From: Prosthecobacter sp.
GTDB taxonomy: Bacteria; Verrucomicrobiota; Verrucomicrobiia; Verrucomicrobiales; Verrucomicrobiaceae
Direction: 5' to 3'
Length of the DNA stretch: 64,000 nt
Assembly: GCF_034366625.1 (NCBI RefSeq)
Contig: NZ_JAXMIH010000008.1
Span: forward strand, 248,001-312,000
Positions 26,867 to 36,102 of this stretch are shown one piece after another. Each line of letters opens with the position of its first letter. Position 1 is the stretch's first letter. The notes under the pieces were generated by a model. The model made no database searches and was not told where the DNA came from. It saw only the letters and a list, made by a program, of their open reading frames with translations. Made by a program: the position numbers and the translations under genes.

Positions 26867-27871
26867 TCAATCTGCATATCGCCCGCCGCGAGCACCGCTC
26901 ATCCATTTCCACGCGCTCTCGATATGCTCACGCGGATCGAGATGAATTGCCTGCCAATGAAGGATTTCCTTCGCCCGCGACGGATTGGCGATGAGCTCGG
27001 AAGGATCGCCCGCGCGCCGCGGACCGTAATTCACAGGGATTTTTTTGCCGGTGACCGCCTCGGCCGTGGCGATGATTTCTTTGACGCTGAAGCCGCGGCC
27101 GGTGCCGAGGTTTACGGCAATGGTGTCGCCGCCCCCACGAAGGTAATTCAAGGCTAAAGCATGGGCTGAGGCGAGGTCGCAAACGTGGATGTAGTCACGG
27201 ATGCAGGTGCCGTCGGGTGTGGCGTAGTCGGTGCCGAAAACGGTGATGTTTTCGATCTCGCCTGTGGCGGCCATCAGGACACGCGGGATGAGATGGGTCT
27301 CGGGATCGTGATCCTCGCCGATCTCGCCGCTTGGGTGGCAGCCGCTGGCGTTGAAGTAACGCAGGAAGACGGACTTGAGGCCCCAGGCATGTCCGCAATC
27401 GCGCAGCACGCGCTCCAGCATCCACTTGGAGGCACCGTAGGGATTCACCGGGGATTGCGGATGTGACTCGTCGATGGGGATGCGAACGGGGTCGCCATAG
27501 CTGGCGCAGGTGGAGGAAAAGATGAAACGTTTGCAGCCGTGACGCTGCATGGCCTCCAGCAGTGTGAGCGGTGCGGCAAGGTTGTTGCGGTAGTATTTGA
27601 GCGGATCGGTGACGGACTCGCCGACATAGGCGAACGCCGCGAAGTGCAGGACGGCCTCCGGCTTGTGCTCGGCGAAGATGAGCTCCATGAGCGCGGCATC
27701 GGCAAGTTCACCCTCAATGAAGGTGACACGGTCCAACGGCAATGCTTCGCGGTGTCCGAAGACGAGGTTGTCGAGGACGACGACGCGTTCGTTTTGCTCC
27801 AGCAGGTGGCGTACGGTGTGTGAGCCGATGTAACCGGCGCCGCCGGTGATGAGAAGGGTTCCTTGAGACAT
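26867..27871 (-). CDS. galE: UDP-glucose 4-epimerase
   Basis: 334 residues from ATG 27871 (MSQGTLLITGGAGYIGS); the longer frame upstream is not coding. The NAD-binding GGAGYIGS motif is at about 10-17, the catalytic SSTCASYG block near 120, and YGASK (Tyr/Lys dyad) near 145. HPSGEIGEDHDPETHLIPR and DGTCIRDYIHV are GalE hallmarks. It interconverts UDP-glucose and UDP-galactose for polysaccharide synthesis and galactose use. It stands alone, with intergenic stretches of about 190 and 205 bp on either side. Confidence 0.95.
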   Translation of the reverse strand: MSQGTLLITGGAGYIGSHTVRHLLEQNERVVVLDNLVFGHREALPLDRVTFIEGELADAALMELIFAEHKPEAVLHFAAFAYVGESVTDPLKYYRNNLAAPLTLLEAMQRHGCKRFIFSSTCASYGDPVRIPIDESHPQSPVNPYGASKWMLERVLRDCGHAWGLKSVFLRYFNASGCHPSGEIGEDHDPETHLIPRVLMAATGEIENITVFGTDYATPDGTCIRDYIHVCDLASAHALALNYLRGGGDTIAVNLGTGRGFSVKEIIATAEAVTGKKIPVNYGPRRAGDPSELIANPSRAKEILHWQAIHLDPREHIESAWKWMSGARGGRYAD

Positions 27872-28075
27872 TGTGGAAATACAGCAGGCGATGGCAGCGG
27901 TGCCAAATAAACTTTGCCTCAAATGATCTCCGTGTTTCCCTGGGCAGGGTGAGTATTCCAAAAAATAACCCGCCTCTTTGACGCGCTTTGGGCGAGGCAA
28001 AGCGCTGTCTTTCGACAGAACCCGCAGTACAAACTCCTGGTGACACTTTTTCGTCAGCATGATATTCCATGAGTT

Positions 28076-30178
28076 GTGAACCGTCGCCTTTTACTCTGGC
28101 TGCTCCTTCTGCCGTTCGCCGCTGCCTTGTATTGGGCTGCGGACCGGCGAACGGGTGTGCCCGCCAAACCCGCCGTTTCATCCGGGAGTCCGCGGCCTAC
28201 TGCCGGGACCGTTTCTGCGCCCCAGCCGCTGAAATCACCCGCAGCCCGAGGGGCTTCTACGGCCCCTGGCAGCACTGAGGTGGCCCGGGCTGCCAGGCAG
28301 GTCTTCTCGCGGATCGTTCTGCGTGAGAAGCCCGCCGTTCCTCCTGCCGAGCAGGCATTTCGCCAGTCACTCAAACCCCGTCGCATTCCACCAAAAGAAG
28401 CTCTGCGCATCCCGGAGGGTCAGCAATTGCGCCTGACAGTGAAAATCGCCGATGAACTCGTGGGCCGCGCCAATGATGACGGTGGTCTCAGCGTCCAAAG
28501 CTCCAGCGCCACGGTGGTCGAGGGTCTCCAACGGCTCGTTACCGCGCATGATCTGCGCTTCCGCCGTGTGCAAACGGTGAGTGATGCGCAACTGGCGGAT
28601 CTCACCGAGCGCGCCGCCCGTAACAGCGGTGCCGCCCAGCCTGACCTCGCGGCGGATGTGGAGGTCATTGCGTCTGAAAACTCACGTGCGGCAATCATCG
28701 CCCTGGCCCGTGAGCTTCATGCCCTGCCAGAGATCGAGTACGCCGAGCTTGAATCTCAGGATCAACCACCGCCGCCGCCCGCCGCCGACGTTGCGCCCGT
28801 CACTCCACTGCTCGTGAGCAACCAGACTTACCGGGGTGCCAGCACTGGCGTCAATGTGGACTATGTCTGGAACACCTTTGGCGTCCGTGGTGATGGCAGC
28901 CTCCGTGTCACTGACTGCGAGTATCAATACAACCCCGATCACGAAGACCTCAGCGGGCTGGTGCAGATGCAGCCGAACCTCGTCTCAATGTACACCGGCT
29001 TTGGCGATGATCATGGCACTGCGGTGGTGGGCATCATAGCCTCAGGCTGGAACAGCTACGGCACCACCGGCAGCATGCCTGAATGTGTGACTCGTTTTTA
29101 TCCTGAATTTTCCACGCTCACCACCGGCCATCAGAGCCGCTCAGCCTGTGTCACAGCGGCCATCGCCGCCTCCGCCAGCGGAGACATCGTGGTGCTGGAA
29201 ATGCAGGCAAATGGCCCCGCCACTGGAACCACGGACTATGTCATGGCTGAGATCGACATCAGTGTGTGGAATGCTGTCCGGGTGGGCACGGACGCGGGCA
29301 TCATCACCGTCGCCGCCGCTGGCAACGGCAACCAAAACCTCGATGACAGCGCTCTTTTCAGTGCGTACAACGCACGTGGTGACAGCGGGGCCATCATCGT
29401 GGGCGGAGGCAGCAGCGCGCGGGCAAAGCTGAGCTTCAGCACCTATGGCACGCGCGTGAATGTGCAGGGCTGGGGCGGTGGAGTCTTCACCACGGGCTAT
29501 GGTGCCTACGCCACTTATGGCTCGGACCCCAATCAAGAGTACACCTCGGGATTCAGCGGCACCAGTTCCGCCACGCCCGTCGTCGCTTCCGCCGTGGCGT
29601 TGCTGCAGTCCGTTGCCATCAAGCTTCTCGGCATTAGACTCTCACCGGGAGAGTTGCGCAGCATCTTGGTAAACACAGGCCGCCCGCAAACCGGTGCTGG
29701 CGCTGCCACCACGCCCATCGGGCCGCTGCCAGAACTTGAGGCGGCTGTCGCCGCGCTTTTAGCCGCTCATCCTCCCACTTTCTCCACACTGGAAAGCTGG
29801 GGGCACTACCACCTTGCCACACCCACACCGGATCTTGCTGCGGACGTCGATCAAGATGGCTCACCGGCCCTTTTGGAATATGTCCTGGGCACCGACCCAA
29901 AAACACAGTCTGCCGCAGATCGCTCACGCCATCCCCACGTCAGCCTGGCTGCTCCTGGCGGAGGACCGTCCGTTCTGGCGCTCGACTTTCACCAGCCTGC
30001 CACCCGCACCGCTGCCATGTGGGTCGTGCAGCAATCCGACTCACTGCTGACGAACTCCTGGCAGGATCTGGTTCATGGAGTGAATGGCGTCACCATCACA
30101 CGTACGGGCGATACCATTCAGGTCACGTTGCCCGCCACTGCTCAAAAGTTTCTTCGTCTCAAAGTCACGGCCAACTGA
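28076..30178 (+). CDS. Subtilisin-like (S8) serine protease with C-terminal FYR-type module
   Basis: 700 residues starting at a GTG. An N-terminal signal or anchor (LLLWLLLLPFAAALYW) is followed by a propeptide-like region to about 240. The S8 triad is recognisable: Asp in RVTDCEYQ (about 280), His in DDHGTAVVGI (about 312), Ser in SGTSSATPV (about 496). The segment from about 580 has a DVDQDGSPALLEYVLGTDP loop, then a C-terminal module (SDSLLTNSWQD to FLRLKV) shared with 2-3 other exoproteins here. A secreted protease; substrate unknown. It is convergent with 30191-33136. Confidence 0.85.
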   Translation: MNRRLLLWLLLLPFAAALYWAADRRTGVPAKPAVSSGSPRPTAGTVSAPQPLKSPAARGASTAPGSTEVARAARQVFSRIVLREKPAVPPAEQAFRQSLKPRRIPPKEALRIPEGQQLRLTVKIADELVGRANDDGGLSVQSSSATVVEGLQRLVTAHDLRFRRVQTVSDAQLADLTERAARNSGAAQPDLAADVEVIASENSRAAIIALARELHALPEIEYAELESQDQPPPPPAADVAPVTPLLVSNQTYRGASTGVNVDYVWNTFGVRGDGSLRVTDCEYQYNPDHEDLSGLVQMQPNLVSMYTGFGDDHGTAVVGIIASGWNSYGTTGSMPECVTRFYPEFSTLTTGHQSRSACVTAAIAASASGDIVVLEMQANGPATGTTDYVMAEIDISVWNAVRVGTDAGIITVAAAGNGNQNLDDSALFSAYNARGDSGAIIVGGGSSARAKLSFSTYGTRVNVQGWGGGVFTTGYGAYATYGSDPNQEYTSGFSGTSSATPVVASAVALLQSVAIKLLGIRLSPGELRSILVNTGRPQTGAGAATTPIGPLPELEAAVAALLAAHPPTFSTLESWGHYHLATPTPDLAADVDQDGSPALLEYVLGTDPKTQSAADRSRHPHVSLAAPGGGPSVLALDFHQPATRTAAMWVVQQSDSLLTNSWQDLVHGVNGVTITRTGDTIQVTLPATAQKFLRLKVTAN

Positions 30179-30203
30179 TGCCCACAGCCATCACTTGGGC
30201 ATC
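30177..30203. terminator. Possible bidirectional hairpin between convergent genes
   Basis: GATGCCCA (30177-30184) and TGGGCATC (30196-30203) form an 8-bp stem with an 11-nt loop across the stop codons of two convergent genes. No U-tract follows, so termination activity is uncertain. Confidence 0.35.
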
Positions 30204-33136
30204 GACACCTGCACGGGATGCATGAGGTAGGCGATGAGATCGCGCACCATGTCCGGTTGAAGGGCGAGGAACAGGCCTTCGGGCATCATCGACATGGGGG
30301 ACGTTTCTTGTTTGGTGATGTCGGCGCGGTCAAGGGTCAAGGTTTCGGTCACGGTGCGCAAGGTGAGTGTGCGGTCGTTCGATTCGGCGATGACGCCGCT
30401 GAGGATGCGGCCATCTTTGTGCGTGAGGAGGCTCATGCGGAAGTCGGCGCTGACCACGCCGCTGGGATCGGCGATGTTTTCGAGCAGGTAGTCGATGTTT
30501 GAGCGGCCTGAGCCGGTCAAATCGGGGCCGATCTTGCCGCCCTGGCCATACATGACGTGGCAGGCACCGCAGACGGCGGTGAAGAGCATGCGGCCCTGGC
30601 TCAGGTTCGCTTTGGCGAGCGAGTCGGGCGTGAGCTGTGCCTTCACTTTCTCGATGAGCTGTTTTTTATCGGCGGCTGATTCACGCAGCTCGCCCCAGGC
30701 TTCGGTGAGCTGTTTCGTGAGCGACTCGTCATTGAAGGAGCGAATCTGGCGGGCGTGGAAGGCGGTCAGGTCGCTGCGCGGGATTTTTCCGACGGTCATC
30801 TCGGCGAGCATGGCTTGGGCGAAGGCGGGACGTGAGACGAGCGTGTCCATGATGCTGGTGGCGAATTTGCGGTAGCTTTTGGCGAGCTGTTTGCCGATCT
30901 CCGGATCGTCGAACTGCGCCAGGCCGCGTGCGGCGGTGGTGTTGAGTGTGCGAACGTCGAGAAGCTGGGTGCAAATCGAGCGCAGATCGTCCGGGCGGGC
31001 TTCGATGAGTGTCTTGAGGGCGGATTCGCGAGCTTGGATGTCCGCTTTGTCATCGAGGGCGATTTTTTTCACGTCATCGAGCGCACGGCCGTCGCCGAAA
31101 AGGATGCTGAGATCGCGGATGAGCGGTGATTTCGAGGTGGCAATTACCTGATCCCAGTTCGCGGGCTTCGGAGCCTTGCGCAGGCCTTTGAAGGCTTCGG
31201 ACATGCCTTCGAGGACTTCGTCGGATCTGTTGATGACGAGAAGCATGTTCAGCATCTCCGGCTGCGTGGCGAGGCTGCGGGCGATCCAACGCGTCACTTT
31301 GGGCCATTGGCAATCCTTCGCCAGAGCGACGAGTCCGACGGACTCATACTTCGCAAGCGGCGAGATGCCGAACCAGACCATGTGGGATAAAAACGGGTCG
31401 TTCGCGTCTTCAGTGTGCGAAAGCAGCGCTTTGGCGAGAAGAGGCCGTTTGATGACGGGAAGCCGCTGAAGCACACTGGCGAGCTGAAGGCGCACGAAGG
31501 CGGATTTGTCGTCCTTGGCCATTTTGATGAAGGCAACCAGCGCCTCTGCGTTGTCTGGATAGAACGCATTGCTAGTGGGACCTGTAATTCTATCGAGAGG
31601 CCAAGATTCAGTTAAGAAGCGAATAGCCCAGACACGCAGGTGCTCATCCTTGTCTTCGAGAAATTGACTTGGGCTTAGTTCACCCATCGAGTGCAGCATC
31701 CACAAGGCACGAAGCTTCGCAGACGTAGAGCTGTCATCACTTCTGAGAAAAGCTCGAAGCTTCGTGGAAACCCAGGAAGGCTCCGTCCCCGAGCCGATCA
31801 TGCCGAGCCGGATCATACGTTCGAACCACACATTCGGGTCATGCAGCAAGCGATCCAAGTTCTCGTGAAGAGGTCCTGCCCAGTAGTCGAATGTTGGCTT
31901 CTTCGGTTCCCCATAGCTCACGCGGAAGATGCGACCGCTGGTGCGGTGGATGCCGGTGGAGTCGTGGCACTCGCCGGTGTCGCTCCAGTCGAGGATGAAG
32001 CCGCTGCCGTCGGGGCCGGTGCTGATTTCGATGCCGCGGAACCAGGGGTCGTCGCTGAGGAAGACATCGGGCTCGTGTTTGCCGACGTAGCCGCTGCCGT
32101 TGCGCTCCAGACGCTCCACATTGGCACGGCGGCCGTGCATGTTCAGCGTGAAGAGCTTGTTGCGATACTTTGCGGGCCATTGATCTCCCTGATAAATCAT
32201 CATGCCGATGTGCGCGTGGCCGCCGCCGAGGCTGTTCGCCTTGCCATCGCGGCTTTCGGTCCAGCTTCCGCTGCGGTCGTAGTGGTAGTGGTCGGCGATG
32301 GTGTCGAGCTTTTCATACACGAGCGGATTCAGCGTGTTCGAATCCATAAGATGCGCACCGTGGATGAGGTGCCAGAGGTGGCCAGTGACGGTGTTGATGA
32401 AGAACATCTCGCCGTTTTGGTCCCAGTCGTGGCCCCAGGGGTTGGTGGTGCCGTGTGTGAGCACTTCGACGATTTTCTTTTCGGGATGGAAGCGCCAGAT
32501 GCCGCCTTTCATCGGAATGCGTTGCTCGTCCGGTGTGCCGGGAATGCCGAGCTTGCCGGGGCAGGAGTGGCCGCAGCGGCCGTAGAGCCAGCCGTCGGGG
32601 CCAAAGCGCAGACCGTTGGCGAAGTTGTGGTAGTTGTCCTTGGCGACGGTGAAGCCATCGAGCACGACTTCGGGTTCACCATCGGGGATGTCGTCGCCAT
32701 TCGCATCGGGAATGAAGAGCACCCGTGGCGGACACATCAGCCAAACACCACCGCGACCGACTTCGACGCTGGTGAGCATCTGCACGTCCTCGGTGAAGAC
32801 TTTGCGCGTCTCGGCGACTCCATCCCAATCCTTGTCTTCGAGAATGATGACGCGGTCCTTCAAGCCGAGGTCGAAACGCTTCGCCCGCTCGGCGTAGGTG
32901 TAGTTTTCCGCCACCCACATGCGCCCGCGCGCATCCCAGGCCATGCCGATGGGATTTTGCACATCCGGCTCGGCGGCGAAGAGCGTGGCCTTGAAGCCCT
33001 CCGGCAGTTTGAGCGCTTTCAAAGCCTCCTGCGGTGACATGGGCGAAGGATTGCCCGGCTCGCTGTTGTAGAGCGCGGGGAAATCGGCGGCGCAGGCGAG
33101 AGAAATAGAGGCAAGAAAAGCGATTGGAGACTTCAT
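30191..33136 (-). CDS. PVC-type haem-binding membrane-bound dehydrogenase-like protein
   Basis: 981 residues from ATG 33136 (MKSPIAFLASISLACAADF, signal peptide). The N-terminal 400 residues form the PVC-type propeller (LPEGFKATLFAAEPDVQNPIGMAWDARGRMWVAENYTYAER). The middle is HEAT-like helical repeats (about 440-830). The C-terminal 130 residues carry a monohaem c domain with CGACH, then KIGPDLTGSGRSN and MMPEGL. Such proteins are abundant in Verrucomicrobiota and Planctomycetota and probably oxidise sugars in the periplasm. A patch near 31560-31910 has visibly lower G+C than its flanks. The gene faces the A+T-rich gene at 33225. Confidence 0.88.
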   Translation of the reverse strand: MKSPIAFLASISLACAADFPALYNSEPGNPSPMSPQEALKALKLPEGFKATLFAAEPDVQNPIGMAWDARGRMWVAENYTYAERAKRFDLGLKDRVIILEDKDWDGVAETRKVFTEDVQMLTSVEVGRGGVWLMCPPRVLFIPDANGDDIPDGEPEVVLDGFTVAKDNYHNFANGLRFGPDGWLYGRCGHSCPGKLGIPGTPDEQRIPMKGGIWRFHPEKKIVEVLTHGTTNPWGHDWDQNGEMFFINTVTGHLWHLIHGAHLMDSNTLNPLVYEKLDTIADHYHYDRSGSWTESRDGKANSLGGGHAHIGMMIYQGDQWPAKYRNKLFTLNMHGRRANVERLERNGSGYVGKHEPDVFLSDDPWFRGIEISTGPDGSGFILDWSDTGECHDSTGIHRTSGRIFRVSYGEPKKPTFDYWAGPLHENLDRLLHDPNVWFERMIRLGMIGSGTEPSWVSTKLRAFLRSDDSSTSAKLRALWMLHSMGELSPSQFLEDKDEHLRVWAIRFLTESWPLDRITGPTSNAFYPDNAEALVAFIKMAKDDKSAFVRLQLASVLQRLPVIKRPLLAKALLSHTEDANDPFLSHMVWFGISPLAKYESVGLVALAKDCQWPKVTRWIARSLATQPEMLNMLLVINRSDEVLEGMSEAFKGLRKAPKPANWDQVIATSKSPLIRDLSILFGDGRALDDVKKIALDDKADIQARESALKTLIEARPDDLRSICTQLLDVRTLNTTAARGLAQFDDPEIGKQLAKSYRKFATSIMDTLVSRPAFAQAMLAEMTVGKIPRSDLTAFHARQIRSFNDESLTKQLTEAWGELRESAADKKQLIEKVKAQLTPDSLAKANLSQGRMLFTAVCGACHVMYGQGGKIGPDLTGSGRSNIDYLLENIADPSGVVSADFRMSLLTHKDGRILSGVIAESNDRTLTLRTVTETLTLDRADITKQETSPMSMMPEGLFLALQPDMVRDLIAYLMHPVQVSMPK

Positions 33137-33224
33137 GCAAATGACGTTCAGCATACTTTGTTTGAGAGTTGGTGCGATCAAGATTCTCCTTTTGCGAAGT
33201 GATGAGCAAGAAGTATGAAGTCTC

Positions 33225-33983
33225 ATGTATCCACGAAGTTTTTTTGATACGTATTGGGGGCCTCATATTCGCAACGAGGTGTTCGTGGCAATGCCGTTTC
33301 ATGACGAATTTCAGACGATATGGGAGCAGGCGATCAAACCGGCCATAGAGAAGGATCTGCATCAAGGTGGGATAAAACTATTGGCGAATCGGGTCGATAC
33401 GACCGTCCTTTCGGGAAATGTTGTTCAATCCATCTTGGATGGAATCGCACACGCCAGACTTATTTTTGTTGATGTTTCTGTGGCAAAAAGAGGAGCTTGG
33501 GTCAATCAGCGCAATGGGAATGTAATGTATGAGTTGGGCCTAGCACATGCCATCAGACCAGAAACTGATCTTATCGTCGTTAGAAATGACAACGAACGCA
33601 TCAACTTTGATATAGCCAATATATTGATACACTCATATTCAGCAGACGATTTGAAATCTGCCGAGAAGTTGTTCGCTTATCAGATCAGCGAGGCACTTTG
33701 TCACCGCCATCGAATGATGGCCCTCCAGATCGAAAAGGTCAGTGAACGATTGGACGCGAACTGCAAAGCAGTGATGTTCGAGTTTGGTATCAACAAGCAA
33801 TTTGAACCCTTTGGCGTAAATCGTGACGCGCCTTTATGGAAGCACTTGGCAATAAACAAGCTGCTCGATTTAGGGATTATCGTGTGCGAGGTCACTGCGC
33901 CCTGCTGTTACCACTACCGCTGGACTGAATTTGGCGTGGAAGTTTACAAGCGACCCAAGATGGCTGAGGTAATCCAAGAGTGA
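33225..33983 (+). CDS. Orphan TIR/nucleoside-deoxyribosyltransferase-like protein
   Basis: 252 residues. Residues about 17-145 show a Rossmann-like fold of the NDT/TIR kind: VFVAMPFHDEF (first strand), ARLIFVDVS (strand before the loop), NVMYELGLAHA with the potential catalytic Glu, and DLIVVRND. The C-terminal 100 residues (from about 150) are helical, with SERLDANCKAVMFEFGINKQF then a possible small winged-helix part. Related folds cleave nucleotides or NAD or transfer deoxyribose, and occur in anti-phage systems; a partner is absent here. The gene is clearly richer in A+T than its surroundings (33601-33660 is 19 of 60 G+C by hand count), so it looks acquired. Confidence 0.6.
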   Translation: MYPRSFFDTYWGPHIRNEVFVAMPFHDEFQTIWEQAIKPAIEKDLHQGGIKLLANRVDTTVLSGNVVQSILDGIAHARLIFVDVSVAKRGAWVNQRNGNVMYELGLAHAIRPETDLIVVRNDNERINFDIANILIHSYSADDLKSAEKLFAYQISEALCHRHRMMALQIEKVSERLDANCKAVMFEFGINKQFEPFGVNRDAPLWKHLAINKLLDLGIIVCEVTAPCCYHYRWTEFGVEVYKRPKMAEVIQE

Positions 33984-33984
33984 A

Positions 33985-34752
33985 CTAACCACGAATCAAC
34001 CACACGGCGGCAAACGCGGTGAGCCAGAAGAGAACATTCTCAAAGAGCTGCTGTGGCAGGCGTTTGAGAATCCACCAGCCCAGAAACACGCCAAGCACCA
34101 CGCCGGGCATCAGCGTGAGGTTGGTCATGAGCGACTTTGAGTTGATGATGCCCAGGTCGGTGCTGAAGGGCACTTTGAAGAGGTTCACAAAGAGGAAGTA
34201 GCGGCTGAAGACGCCGAGATGCTCTTTTTTCTCCAAGTGCTGGGCGAGGAGGTAAACGGTCATCACAGGACCAGCGGCATTCGCGAGCATGGTCACGACG
34301 CCGGCGAGAAACCCCATCGTCCAAGTGAAGCCTTGGTGCTCGGTGAGAGCGATGAAGTCCTGCCGCCGCTTGTTGAGCACCCAGTTGAAGATGAGGAGCG
34401 CGATGATGATCCAGCCGATGACGATGCGGGCCATGGCGTTGTCGAATTTGCCAAGCAGCACCCAGCCGACGACCACGCCCACGATGGCCGGAGGCAGGAT
34501 CGGCAGGATGCGCCGCCAGGTGCCGCCCTTGCGATTCAGGAAGTAGCCCATGAAGTCCGCCGCGATGAGCATGGGCAGGATCACGCCCACCGATTCCTTC
34601 GCACCGAAGATCTTCGCCATCAAAACGACATTTAGTGTCGAGGTGCCCGACAACCCGGCCTTCGACATCCCGATGCACATGGCTCCCAGCGTCGCCAACA
34701 CGAGCATCCAGGTATCGGCGGGCAGAAGGGTGTGTTCGGTGAGCCAGGGCAT
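33985..34752 (-). CDS. TSUP-family membrane transporter (TauE/SafE-like)
   Basis: 255 residues with about seven hydrophobic segments. Conserved features include an ATLGAMCIGMSKAGLSG segment, MLIAADFMGYFLNRKGG, and a second half LAGVVTMLANAAGPVMTVYLLA, giving the internally duplicated structure of the TSUP family. Members export sulfite, sulfoacetate or other organosulfur anions; substrate unspecified. It is convergent with the orphan TIR/NDT-like gene, stops separated by one base. Alone on this strand, with 78 bp to the next gene. Confidence 0.85.
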   Translation of the reverse strand: MPWLTEHTLLPADTWMLVLATLGAMCIGMSKAGLSGTSTLNVVLMAKIFGAKESVGVILPMLIAADFMGYFLNRKGGTWRRILPILPPAIVGVVVGWVLLGKFDNAMARIVIGWIIIALLIFNWVLNKRRQDFIALTEHQGFTWTMGFLAGVVTMLANAAGPVMTVYLLAQHLEKKEHLGVFSRYFLFVNLFKVPFSTDLGIINSKSLMTNLTLMPGVVLGVFLGWWILKRLPQQLFENVLFWLTAFAAVWLIRG

Positions 34753-34830
34753 TCGGGGTGGGTGGAGTGATGGAAGGCTCCTCTGACATCAATCCGCTAC
34801 TCCATCAATCCTTTACTCCGCGTTCGCCGC

Positions 34831-35997
34831 TCACAACGCCATCAGAGGCGCAGGGACGAGGAAGGCGTGCTGCTCCAGCAGGCTGAGGGCACCGTTCCAG
34901 GACAAATAGGGCGTTAGATACACCACAAGCACATAAGCGAGGCCGATGGGCACGATGCCGAGGCGTGCGAGCCAGCGCGGGAACCAGTGGCGCGGCTGTT
35001 CGTAGCGTTTCGCCCGGCTCATGGCCCAGCCGGTGAGGATGCGGGCTGGGAAGATGAAGATCACAAAGAGCAGGCTCGGCAGCCAGGCGAGCTCGCGGGG
35101 CGTGAGTTCGATCTTGAGCAAATACAACGGGATGGCGAACAGCAGCGTGATGAGCAGCGCGAGCCAGAACGCGAGCGGTGCGCGGAGAAACAGGCGGCGC
35201 ACCTCACGCAACTCGAACATGGCGCCGAAGCGGTCGGTTTGTGCGAAGTGTGCCTGCAAGAAAGGCAGATGAATCGCCACGAGCAGCAGGAGCAGTCCGC
35301 CGAACAGCGAGAGCAGGATGGATCCACCCACCGGCAGACGGGTGGCGGCCAGCAGAATGCCGACAGGCACGATCAGCCACGCCAGTGCTCCCACAAAACC
35401 GCGCAGGCCAAGCCAGAAGTAAAAAGGCAGCCGCAGGCCGATCATGTAGCTGGTGATCATGTGATGGAGATTGCGGAACTTCTCCGGCGCTTTGAGCCAG
35501 CGCAGGAAACGCAGCGGCTGCGGCCAGAGGAAGTGGCGCAGCTTGCCGCCGCGAATGCACGCCCAGGCGATGTGCGCCAGCGTGATGACAATGACGAGAA
35601 CGAGTCCCACATGCCACGCTTGAGAAGTGGAACTGCCTGGCGCGATGATTTCAGCGTCTTTCCAAAAGCCGGAGACGAGTCGGGCTGGCCATACGACGAT
35701 CCAGATGCCCGCGACGATGCTGCCGATGACCGCAGCCTTGCGCACGCCGATGAAACCATCGCGGATGCGGCCCGTGCGGGCGATGGTGCCGCTCACATGC
35801 AGCAGATAGCCGAGACTCAGGAAATTGAGCACCGGAATGACCGAGCAAGCCGCCAGCAGGGCGATCAGTGCCACGAGGCCGAACAGCCAGTCCAGCGCGG
35901 AGGCGACGCGCTGGAAGAATCCCTGCTTTACCTCGGGTGATGGCGCTGAGACTGCCTCAACAGGCAGGGGCGGCGGCAACGGGGGAGGTTCGGACAT
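34831..35997 (-). CDS. Polytopic membrane protein of unknown function (DUF4013-like)
   Basis: 388 residues. A proline-rich N-terminus (EPPPLPPPLPVEA) precedes about six to eight hydrophobic segments (LFGLVALIALLAACSVIPVL, AGIWIVVWPARLVSGFW, LVLVIVITLAHIAWACI and others). The LGYLLHVSGTIARTGRIRDGFIGVRKAA segment recalls DUF4013-type proteins of planctomycetes. No catalytic or ligand motif is seen. It is divergent from the DUF1549 gene (105 bp gap). Confidence 0.65.
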   Translation of the reverse strand: MSEPPPLPPPLPVEAVSAPSPEVKQGFFQRVASALDWLFGLVALIALLAACSVIPVLNFLSLGYLLHVSGTIARTGRIRDGFIGVRKAAVIGSIVAGIWIVVWPARLVSGFWKDAEIIAPGSSTSQAWHVGLVLVIVITLAHIAWACIRGGKLRHFLWPQPLRFLRWLKAPEKFRNLHHMITSYMIGLRLPFYFWLGLRGFVGALAWLIVPVGILLAATRLPVGGSILLSLFGGLLLLLVAIHLPFLQAHFAQTDRFGAMFELREVRRLFLRAPLAFWLALLITLLFAIPLYLLKIELTPRELAWLPSLLFVIFIFPARILTGWAMSRAKRYEQPRHWFPRWLARLGIVPIGLAYVLVVYLTPYLSWNGALSLLEQHAFLVPAPLMAL

Positions 35998-36102
35998 GAG
36001 ATGCGCTATGAAAGTCGCCCATGAGTGGATTGTTGCAAAGTTTGCGCGGAAACCGATGCTGTTGGCGCGTGTTAAAGACAGGCTCGAACGAAGCGCATCG
36101 TC

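Noticed and set aside
33137-33224. Leaderless promoter for the orphan TIR/NDT-like gene (TTGCGA, 16 bp, TATGAA)
   Set aside because: The match is weak and would place the transcription start at the ATG; not enough to support a feature.
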